Below, piece after piece: positions 1-7,860 of a DNA stretch of 64,000 nt. The stretch's first letter is position 1. Each line of letters begins with the position of its first letter. The translations under genes were made by a program, and so were the position numbers. The DNA lies in assembly GCF_013426205.1 (NCBI RefSeq), contig NC_089425.1:1550001-1614000 (forward strand). The letters run 5' to 3'. Under the pieces are notes generated by a model that saw nothing but the letters and a program-made list of their open reading frames with translations, was not told where the DNA came from and searched no databases. The DNA is from Metarhizium brunneum. Taxonomy: Eukaryota > Ascomycota > Sordariomycetes > Hypocreales > Clavicipitaceae.

Positions 1-258
1 GATGATGACGATATTTTGCTCCAGCTGGATGGTGCTTTTCTGCCGAGAAGCTAGCTCAATACCAAGTATTGCTAACTGCAGAGACGCTTCGCGATCTGGC
101 TCTGGCTGCTCTTGGTCGGGATCCAGGTCTGGCTCAATCTGGCGGGATAGCTCGTCGAATTCCATCTGGAGATGTACCAAGGCGTCTTGTGCTTTGGTAT
201 AGTCAGCCCTCAAGGCGACTAGGTTTGATACTTGGGGAGCCATAGATGGAAGAGTCAT
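1..258 (-). CDS. partial hypothetical protein, coiled-coil N-terminus
   Basis: On the minus strand an ATG at 258 opens a frame that stays open for all 86 codons to the left edge, so only the N-terminus is present. A second in-frame ATG lies at 243. The peptide is charged and heptad-like, rich in Leu, Glu and Gln, with a run of acidic residues and prolines near residues 40-50. A coiled coil is the only feature I can infer. The product is not recognised. It sits at the border of an AT-rich, decayed stretch, so it could be a transposon-linked gene or an ordinary gene; the rest of the frame is needed to decide. Confidence 0.4.
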   Translation of the reverse strand, partial: MTLPSMAPQVSNLVALRADYTKAQDALVHLQMEFDELSRQIEPDLDPDQEQPEPDREASLQLAILGIELASRQKSTIQLEQNIVII

Positions 259-1448
259 CAGGTGTTCTTGGCAGGTCTTGAAGAGAAAAGCAGGTAGAGT
301 GGTGCCGCCTCGCCTCTTTTTTATACATTTACGACTTTGAAATGTTGGATTATGAGTCAGACAGACAAGCATTGGGCTAGAGTAAACTTTAATTTTGTAT
401 GTTGTATTATAATATACTATACCTAGGGATGATGGTTTATCGCAAAAAGGTAAATTAAAAGTCGGCTTGAGCCAAGTAAAAGTAGCCCCAAAAGCTACCT
501 GTTTACGGCTACACTGGCCTTACAAAGTAGTCATCGTCGTCCCGAAACTTCATGCCTAGTAGAACAGCACTGAGGGCCTAGACGATTAAGTTCAAGGTGC
601 TAGATCTTTAGCGGCCAAAATCGAGCGGCTACAAGCGGTATATTTTGACGGCTCTGAGGCTTAGCCAATAATCACAGGTTCAAATCGGCCATTCGAAAGC
701 CGGACTGCTGCTACGGTTCCACAACCAACGCCATGGTCTCTCAGATACGACAAAGTTGCAAAAGGCGTAACTGAGTGACTGGACACGCTTCAATCTTCAC
801 CAGCCTAGAAGGCGCTTAAAGCTATCTAGAGAGACTACAGTGAGATACAAGAGAAATTAAATCATATCAGATACCCGGGTATCGCTCTCTATATTATGCT
901 ATACCGCAATATATTAGCGTATACTTCTTGATGGGCAAATATATTCTGCCACAGATTATAATAGACAATTAAGACATTGACACTAGGCATAGCACCGAAA
1001 TAAAGTGTACCGGGAACTATGCGAGAAAACAGCAACAAGTATTCCCTTAGAACTACAAGTAGGAGGAAGTCGTGGGCGATGGCTTTCTGGCAACTGGAAG
1101 CTCAGAGCCACGCAGCTTGGTGATGGAGGTGTCACATCTCACAGAACCAATCGCATTCTTTAATAGAGGTCTACTCTCTCATGGCCTCAACGCTAGCAAA
1201 GTCCAAGGCATTTCGCGAGTCCCCGTATATACTTACCTCTGTAAGTTTTCGCTTGACCTTCTCCAACCCCCCTCGGCAGTTCCAATTAAAATAGCTCTAA
1301 TACAACAAACACAGTTGCATGTTCGAGTAGACAAGGTGAACCATTAAAAGGGACTATGGAATGATAGCCAAGTAATCTTCCTAATATACTGTCCCGCGTG
1401 CTTCTCTCTCGTCGTGTCAACTCAACATTTTCAACCCCCATAGCCTCC
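259..1448. other. AT-rich gene-free stretch, probably decayed repeat
   Basis: No convincing coding frame. The sequence is rich in TA steps and AT runs (for example around 400-420 and 890-960), and every frame is interrupted often. This is the look of a mobile element mutated by RIP, the repeat-induced C-to-T process of filamentous fungi. The RIP reading is inference: no dinucleotide index was computed. The short plus-strand frame at 1072-1347 has no recognisable content. Confidence 0.4.
870..883. repeat. 14-base perfect palindrome
   Basis: GATACCCGGGTATC reads the same on both strands. It lies inside the AT-rich tract, where a GC-centred palindrome stands out. Function unknown; it could be part of a terminal inverted repeat of a lost element. 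Confidence 0.5.
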
Positions 1449-2698
1449 CTAGCTCTGAGGATTGACAGGAAGAAATAACGAGTTAAAAGTCTTGGAATTA
1501 TTGGTCACAATCCCCTTTGAACTCTCAAGGTACGGCACAAACCGAAACAGGGGCTGCTTCCCCGCCTCGCTCTCCTCCAGCGGTATCAGCTTAAACAAAA
1601 TCGCACTCGTGTCCTTGTTCGTGCTCGTAGAGAAATCAATGTTCCACCCCTGCTGGTACATCTTGCTGTACCGGAGCCGCTTGTTCCCTTTATTATCCCA
1701 AGCAGACAGGAATCGCATCGCACCAAGGGGCTCAGAGTCCTGCTCGAGGGCGAAATTCCACGCCTCCGTCTTGTTCGTCTGCGTAGGCTTCTTGCCGCTA
1801 CCGAGGCACGGAATGTAAAAGTTATTCATGACGAGGAAGTAGTCGCTCTTGTCCTTTTGCTGCCACCGCTGCCACTGGTTGCCGCCCTGGTTGCCGGCAC
1901 TGTCAAGGCTGGGCTTCAAGAAGCGAAGGCCAGGCGGGTAGAGAGTATTACACAGCGTGTCGGCAATGGTGGTTACGCGATCCTCGCATTCTTTGCGGAG
2001 ACGCTCTGCGTCCGTCTCGGCTGCTCACCCGGCAAGGTTAGCTGGGCGCACCAAGGCACGGGGAGGGAAGGGAGATGATGGTGGAGGGCATTGCCACGTA
2101 CAGTAGGCTGTGAAGAGGCTCAGCACGAGACCCTGGCGCAAGAGATAGGCAATCGGCCCCAGGTTGTCGTCCATTTCCTTGACGTAATCGGCCATGAAGT
2201 AGTAGAGGTTTTTGTCGTCCTTGAGCTTGGGGAACGCCTGTCCGTGCCAAACGTAGATTGCGCCGGCGCCCTGCCCGGGCAGCCCCATGATGGCATTGTA
2301 GATGGAAAAGGTGCTATAGCGGACGCCGTGGTTCTCGTTTCGGAGAGCTGCGAGGAGTTCGGCGTAGGCTGGGTCGGCCTCGTCGATCACTCCGCCGTTT
2401 AAACTGGGCAATGTTAGCGGTGTGAATTGCTCGCGTGCGATGGCGCAACAGACGTCTTGAAATCGTCCATGATCTCATCCATCCGCTTTGACCAGTAAAG
2501 AATACGTCTCATGGCTTCTAGGATCTCGAGCTTGATGGACAGGTTTTCAATCTGGCGGGCTATTTCATTTTGTCCGGCAATGATGGTATCGAGGAGTTCG
2601 GCGGTTGGCACGGCTTGCTTCCCTGTGATGGCACCCCAGGCTTCTTTCGCCGCAAATTTGGCAACCCATTTGCCGACATCCGCGAGTAATGACGCCAT
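1449..2698 (-). CDS. unknown protein, helical N-terminus and beta-rich C-terminal half
   Basis: Three exons join into one clean frame of 372 residues: 2698-2454, 2403-2102 and 2020-1449. Intron 1 (50 bases) has GTCTGT..GCTAAC..CAG and intron 2 (81 bases) has GTACGT..GCTAAC..CAG; both restore the frame exactly, which argues for a working gene. Residues 1-80 are predicted helical, with an amphipathic start and a heptad-like stretch around residues 45-65. The middle (about 82-180) holds a Gly-rich hydrophobic segment. The last 150 residues are rich in Trp, Tyr, Phe and Asn, with short beta-like strands. There is no signal peptide. I do not recognise the family. The layout of a helical front plus beta-rich back resembles membrane-active or lectin-like proteins in general, but no diagnostic motif is visible. 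It is isolated among decayed sequence, with a TATA box about 120 bases upstream. Confidence 0.72.
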
Positions 2699-2819
2699 GT
2701 TTGTGCAAGTTAGAAAAGAGGGACTTGGATGCCTGACAGAAATCGCTTTGGTAGTGGAGAGTATGAATGTGGGCGTTGGAGATTGCTCCTGGTGTCTACC
2801 CCATGATGAACGCCGTCTT

Positions 2820-2825
2820 TTTATA
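2820..2825 (-). promoter_or_regulatory. TATA box of the 1449-2698 gene
   Basis: The minus strand reads TATAAA followed by more A, 122 bases before the ATG at 2698. The spacing and the lack of any other gene nearby suit a core promoter for that gene. Confidence 0.45.
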
Positions 2826-3457
2826 CCCTACGGCACGTCTTTTTCATTTATTTAATTCGAAAGGTCTTAGGGAAACCGTTCATGCCGGTCCTCCCGCTTC
2901 ACCATCCTTGACAGTCCTGTCCCGATGAGCTTTATGCACGCCAAGCCCTTTCCGCAGGAATATCTGCAGACTGGTGCGGACATGCCGCCATTCTTTCAAC
3001 ACATGATGCCTATGAGATCTTTCCCCGTGATTGACGACATGGAAAGCGGAGGCGAGGTAGGATCAATGGAAGTCAAGAACTTGCTGAGTAGTCTTCGGCC
3101 TCGGAGTTTGAGCTTCAGGTGCAGAATGGCAGGTTGCTACAAGGCAGCAGCGCTGCATGGATTTACTAATCGAGATTTGGCCGCATGTGTATCTACGGAT
3201 ATGAGGCATATGCTCATCCGGTCGTAGGTGTGGATGACATGGCCACAGCCCGCATAGTGTAATCGATAAATGAGTGAGCATTCTATCAGCGTTTTCTTTA
3301 GCTTTTATACGTTAAAGATGAGGCAGCTTACTTACAGTTGGCAAGTAAAAGAGGTAAATATAGGACATCACTAATAGAATCGGAGGCCTAAAGTGATAAG
3401 ACGACGACAAATGTTCCCGTCGCTAGCTACTGGGCAACATCGTGCGGCAATGCGATG
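2826..3457. other. gene-free spacer
   Basis: A plus-strand frame of 100 codons at 2925-3227 is rich in Met and has no recognisable domain; I treat it as chance. Nothing else is visible before the esterase remnant. Confidence 0.35.
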
Positions 3458-3612
3458 GGATATCTAGGTATCCGGTACGCCCGACCTCCCGTGGGCATCT
3501 TGCGGCTTCGCAGCATTGCAAGAGCCCGTCGATGATGAGGAATCCTACGTGGCAGCCAACTATCTAGGTGTCACGCCGCAGTTTCCTCGTCTCTCTGGAA
3601 TATTGCTTCAGT
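3458..3612 (+). pseudogene. type-B carboxylesterase/lipase N-terminal remnant
   Basis: Translation from 3458 gives GYLGIRYARPPVG followed by LRLRS, the N-terminal signature block of type-B carboxylesterases and fungal lipases. That frame stops after about 25 codons. The reading continues in a second frame (from about 3514) with a Gln-Glu-Pro-Val, acidic, then Ala-Asn-Tyr-Leu-Gly stretch that fits the same family, and stops near 3612. Weaker fragments may go on to about 3870 in other frames. The catalytic GESAGG block and the rest of the roughly 500-residue enzyme are absent. The frame changes and stops show a dead gene, consistent with its place in a decayed region. Confidence 0.45.
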
Positions 3613-4360
3613 GAGGGCTATCCCGGGTTTCGCAAAGGAAGTAATACCTACAGGTTACACATTGGCGAGTCCCATCTCACGTCCCATCTCCTTTGCGTTT
3701 TGCCTGGGGAAACAAGAGGCTACACAAACTGTGAGCATGTCTTGGGGGTAAACATCACGCTTCTTTCTAGGCGTGGGAAGTTGGCCAAACTCAGTTTAAC
3801 TTTACTCGGGAGCCCTCACATGACTTCGACAGCAGCATCTTTGCAGCCCTAATACCCCTGTCAATCTCGCCGTCCGACTTGCATGTGCATAACCAAGACT
3901 CATGAAGCACCAAAGCAAGTACCTCTAGATATCAGGCCGTCTATAACCATCAGATGCCTTGACACCTGGCGCCTAGCACCTCCACCGTGTGATTTAATGT
4001 GGGGTATCAGCTGAGGTCTATGACATTGAGTGGTAAGCTCAGATTGAACTCACATCCCCAGAGTCATGATTGACTCACATTTGTCACGTCACATCAGGCT
4101 CACATCCACAAGGCAAGAAAGTTCTCAACGAGCGGGTGGCCCAAATGGCCGTTGACCTGTTGGGTTTTGTGGTCATAGATATGAGAAAGATAAACACGCG
4201 CAGTATTGACGGTGCACAGCAAGGTGTACATACTCTAGGGACACTGTAAAATAAAATTGCATTGCTAGTATGCTCAATCTCTTCGTGTCTCTCTATACCT
4301 AGTATTTTTTATCTCTTACTGCAAGAGCCCTACAACCCAGCCTTCTCATTCCGTTGGGAC

Positions 4361-4386
4361 TGGTCTATCGTATATACGGTAGACCA
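4361..4386. repeat. 26-base inverted repeat
   Basis: TGGTCTA and its reverse complement TAGACCA flank the self-complementary core CGTATATACG, with one mismatched pair between arm and core. The whole can fold into a nearly perfect cruciform. It lies in AT-rich, gene-free DNA, as the tip of a short inverted-repeat element would. Confidence 0.5.
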
Positions 4387-4784
4387 CCGTCATAACAATC
4401 CTATATCTTAGCGATAGTTTAGTATATATTGGTGTACATCTTATTGCAAATAAATTTCTTTTATTATCAATGACCTAAATTATATAAGAACATTCTAAAT
4501 ACAGTAAATAATAGAGGGGTAAGCGCCTGGCACTTAGTAGAAAGAGTGAGCCCGCCAGGCAACTCACAATGAGACCAACATCAGGGCTTGGCCAAGCCAC
4601 AGCTTGGCGCTATCAGCCCTAGCCAATCACGCACAGGTGAATCATTAAATCAGGCAAAATGCTTCAAGGGCGGGTCACGGTTAAAGCGCCCTGCCCCGGT
4701 CCTATTTTCCCACCTACTTCTTCACAACAAAATTCTATTCACACCGCGATTAGTACGCAGCCAGTTTTTAACAGCCAGTTTTTA

Positions 4785-4811
4785 ACTACTACTACTACTA
4801 CTACTACTACC
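4785..4811 (+). repeat. ACT trinucleotide microsatellite
   Basis: About nine ACT units in tandem, preceded by a short duplicated CCAGTTTTTAA block. It lies in the probable leader exon of the RRM-type gene. Confidence 0.85.
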
Positions 4812-4939
4812 ACTCTATTGCAAACTACATCAAGTCTGAAATCATCTTCGAGACGAAAATAAAGTAAGCGTCTCTCATTTCTGCACGTTGCCGCTCCCAT
4901 CAATGGCAAAACTTGACCGTGACTAACCCATCAAGCAGA

Positions 4940-5561
4940 ATGCCTTACCACGCGGAATGGGAAGAGTACATCAAGCACTTCCGAGAGAATCGGCGTTTGC
5001 TTGTCGCCCGCAACATTGATTTCAATGCTACTCGGGCTGAATTTGAAGATCATGTCCGAGCCAGGCTCACCAAGCCCGGCTCCGTCATCTTCCTCTGGCC
5101 GCCAGCTCCAGCCCAGTACAACAACTTCAACAACCACATAGGCTGGATGATGCTTGGGTTCAACCACCGGCCCGATGCTAGGATGGCTCAGGATGACCTC
5201 GCGAACTAGGAGTTCCGCGGCCGCCGAGTCAGAATCGACCGAGCAAGCAGATCTGCCGTGAGTCTCTAGATACACCCTTCTTTCTCCTTTGCCTCCTGCC
5301 TTGAACACTGCTTATTGTAAATGCCAGTATCGCCCTCTGCCGAACGTTGCTGGCCCAAACCACAACGCTGCCCCTCCAAACCCCGCTCCCCCCACGGCTC
5401 CCACCGTCCCGGGCCCCTCGACCTCTGCTCCAAGGACTGCTGCTGTCAATCTCCCCGACCAGTCCACTTCGGCCCACGGCTCTGCCTCCCGCGTTCAGCC
5501 CAGGGGGTACAGAGGCCCACACAGACAAAGACAAAGACGCCAACCAGAACCACGAAGATGA
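4940..5561 (+). pseudogene. RRM-type RNA-binding protein gene with in-frame TAG
   Basis: A leader intron (4864-4938, GTAAGC..CTAAC..CAG) ends just before ATG 4940. Exon 1 (4940-5257) and exon 2 (5328-5561) join in phase across a 70-base GTGAGT..CAG intron. The first 89 codons read as an RNA-recognition motif: an RNP2-like LLVARNIDF, a helix, an RNP1-like block near GWMMLGF and a second helix. Codon 90 is TAG (5207-5209). Directly after it the frame resumes as EFRGRRVRID, the usual last strand of an RRM. A Pro/Ala-rich then Arg/Gln-rich tail of 77 residues follows in exon 2. Intact splice sites and an open frame on both sides of one stop suggest a recent nonsense mutation, stop readthrough or a sequencing error. 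If translation stops at TAG, the product is an 89-residue truncated RRM. Confidence 0.6.
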
Positions 5562-5621
5562 CCACCGCAAGGTGTAACGGCAAACCTCAATTGGTAGATG
5601 GGCGAAAGCCTACTCTCCTTA

Positions 5622-5714
5622 ATTCCTTTATAGGTGAAAACCTCATTCCTTTATAGGTGAAAACTTGATTCCTTCATAGGTGCAAACTTGATTCCTTCAT
5701 GGTTGTAAAACCTT
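5622..5714 (+). repeat. 23-base tandem repeat, four copies
   Basis: Four adjoining copies of a unit close to ATTCCTTTATAGGTGAAAACTTG start at 5622, 5645, 5668 and 5691. The first three differ at one to three bases; the last has drifted and grades into the hairpin region beyond. It lies 60 bases after the stop of the RRM-type gene, so it may be transcribed in the 3' UTR. Confidence 0.8.
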
Positions 5715-5729
5715 GGGCGCTCGCCCTAA

Positions 5730-5778
5730 GGTCGTTCTGGCAGCCCTGCGGGGAGTGGGTTCGATTCCCACGACGATC
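5730..5778 (+). other. tRNA-like fold with T-arm and pol III B-box-like motif
   Basis: GTGGG-TTCGATT-CCCAC (5755-5771) is a perfect T-arm: five base pairs, seven-base loop, matching the B-box consensus GGTTCGANTCC. The next seven bases (5772-5778) pair with 5730-5736 as an acceptor-like helix with two G-U pairs. Only 18 bases lie between that strand and the T-arm, too few for D and anticodon arms. A second hairpin (CCTTGGGC with GCCC-t-AAGG, 5711-5731) lies just upstream and overlaps the acceptor-like strand by two bases. No A-box is evident. It may be a tRNA relic, the head of a SINE, or chance. It is not a standard tRNA gene. Confidence 0.35.
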
Positions 5779-6729
5779 CTGTGAACCTGTGGAGAGTATT
5801 GAAGGTGGGGAGGAAAGGCATGTCCTCGTTTTTACTCATAGACGGTATTTAACTACCTAGGTATGTATGCCCGTCAGTCCTTATATGCCTCTATGCGAAA
5901 GCATCTTTGAAGCATGCAGCAGGTATCAGCACTTTGGCAAGTATTCATTCTGTTCTCTCTTGGGCGAGGGGCAAAGTTCTACGACGAGGAGTCCATTAAG
6001 GCGGCTCACCAAATCGAGCGACTCTTCGATGGAAGCCGCGTATCAAGCTCGAAAGAGCGGGTGTCACAGACACGAGTCGTGGTGGCCATTCAGAGTTTTC
6101 CAGAAAAATCGAGCTTTGGTGGGCCATACACAACGTACTGTATCTATAGCCTTACCCAAGAAGGTTGGTAAGCGCCCCAACTGTGCTCATCATGGAGGTC
6201 ACATCTCGGAACTATTGTTCGGGATACTAATTGATTGGTGGACGTCTGCGCCGCCCATGCCCCAAAATTTGAAAGATCTAGCCGAGGCTCCGAGAGTCTC
6301 CAGTTCCACGGACCGCAAAACCTACTAAAAGTATGGAGCGTACTTAACAATCAGCAAGATGCTTACGAAGCTCCCAGGCGCTCGAGCATGGCACAATCAA
6401 CGGAATGCGACGCTATCCCTTGCGTCGAAGCCTAGCGTCTTAGCGCAATAAAATGCCGCGATTTGGACCCCTCCCAGATTCCAGCGCTTAGAAATACTGG
6501 CGTATGTGAATACTGCGGGTGATTAATAAAGTACAGTGCAATGCGCAATTGTGCGTGATATGGCGTTGCAATCCCGATCGAGTTGAAAACGTATTAAAAG
6601 ACTCGACGAGTCCGCCTGTATTGCCATTCAGAAAGTAATCCAATAGTATAACAAGTCGAATACTCGCAAGCCTAGCCCGCAAGTTCACCAGCCATCAACC
6701 AACTACCAACCCCCACAGAGTCGTCCAAA
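5779..6729. other. gene-free spacer, possibly a decayed gene
   Basis: One plus-strand frame reads from 5914 to 6435 with only two stops (near 6169 and 6230). Part of it is charged and protein-like (about 5970-6110), but no family is recognised. I treat it as a possible relic plus the promoter of the oxidoreductase at 6730. Confidence 0.3.
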
Positions 6730-7860
6730 ATGGCCTCCTCAAATCTATTCAAGCCTCTGTCCATAGGAAACATCACGCTCAAGCACCGCCTCGCACTCGC
6801 GCCCCTAACCCGCTTCCGCGCCTCGGACGAACACGTCCCGCTGCCCATCGTGACGGACTACTACAAGCAGCGCGGCTCCGTCCCGGGAACTCTGCTCGTC
6901 ACCGAAGGCACATTCATCTCCGCCCAAGACGGCGGCTACAGCAACGTCCCCGGCATCTGGAACCAGGACCAGATCGACGCCTGGCGCAAAGTCACCGACG
7001 CCGTCCACAAAAACGGGAGCCACATCTTCGTCCAACTCTGGTCCCTCGGCCGCGTCGCCGCGCCCGACGTCGCCGCCAAAGAGGGCATCACCATCCTCGG
7101 ACCCGACACCATCCCCGCGACCGCCGACTCCCCCCAGCCGCAGAAGCTGAGCACCGCGCAGATCCAGCAAAGGAAGGAGGCCTACGTCGCGGCGGCCAAG
7201 AACGCCATCGCCGCCGGGTTCGACGGCGTCGAGCTCCACGGCGCAAACGGCTACCTCATCGACCAGTTCCTGCAGGACGTCTCCAACCAGCGCGACGACG
7301 AGTACGGCGGCAGCGTCGAGAACCGGTCCCGCTTCGCCGTCGAGGTCGCCGCCGCCGTCGCCCAGGCCATTGGCCCCGAGAGGACGGGCATCCGCCTCAG
7401 CCCCTGGAACACGTTCAACAGCATGAGGATGGCGGACCCGGTCGCCCAGTTCTCCGACGTCATTGCCCGCCTGGACCGCCTGGGTCTCGCCTACCTGCAC
7501 CTCGTGGAGCCCCGAATCTCGGGCAACATCGACGTCGAGACCGAGGACGCGGAGAGCCTGGAGTTTGCGTACAGGCTGTGGAGGGGCCCGCTCCTCGTCG
7601 CCGGCGGCTTCACGCCCGAGACTGCGAGGCGCCTGGTCGACGAGCAGCACCCCGATCGCAAGATTGTCGTCGTGTTTGGCAGGCGCTTCATCTCGACGCC
7701 CGATCTGCCGTACAGGGTGCAGAAGGGGCTCGCGCTGGCCGAGTATAACAGGGACACGTTCTACAATGCAAAGGATCCTGTGGGCTACACCGACTATCCC
7801 TTTAGCCAGGAGTTTATCAATAGCAAGGAGGGGCAGGCTATAAAGGTTGCATCTGGTTAA
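6730..7860 (+). CDS. NADH:flavin oxidoreductase, Old Yellow Enzyme family
   Basis: A single-exon gene of 376 residues, the usual length for this FMN-binding TIM-barrel family. The N-terminus carries the FMN-binding stretch APLTRFRA. H170-x-x-N173-x-Y175 in [12 protein letters not shown] is the substrate-binding and proton-donor triad of OYE enzymes, followed by the family signature around [13 protein letters not shown]. The C-terminal [12 protein letters not shown] binds the FMN phosphate. Members reduce activated C=C bonds with NADPH; in fungi they serve oxidative stress, secondary metabolism or xenobiotic breakdown. The substrate here cannot be told. Codon use is strongly GC-ending, which leaves a long open frame on the opposite strand. 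The ATG at 6730 is the first one and begins the conserved LFKPLSIGN block. No biosynthetic partner genes flank it. Confidence 0.93.
   Translation: MASSNLFKPLSIGNITLKHRLALAPLTRFRASDEHVPLPIVTDYYKQRGSVPGTLLVTEGTFISAQDGGYSNVPGIWNQDQIDAWRKVTDAVHKNGSHIFVQLWSLGRVAAPDVAAKEGITILGPDTIPATADSPQPQKLSTAQIQQRKEAYVAAAKNAIAAGFDGVELHGANGYLIDQFLQDVSNQRDDEYGGSVENRSRFAVEVAAAVAQAIGPERTGIRLSPWNTFNSMRMADPVAQFSDVIARLDRLGLAYLHLVEPRISGNIDVETEDAESLEFAYRLWRGPLLVAGGFTPETARRLVDEQHPDRKIVVVFGRRFISTPDLPYRVQKGLALAEYNRDTFYNAKDPVGYTDYPFSQEFINSKEGQAIKVASG

Larger units (their letters stand above)
3613..4863. other. gene-free, AT-rich spacer with repeats
   Basis: No intact gene. The stretch 4240-4520 is AT-rich, with a run of TA steps and the 26-base inverted repeat listed separately. 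From about 4659 the sequence looks like the leader of the RRM-type gene downstream, including an ACT microsatellite. Confidence 0.35.
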
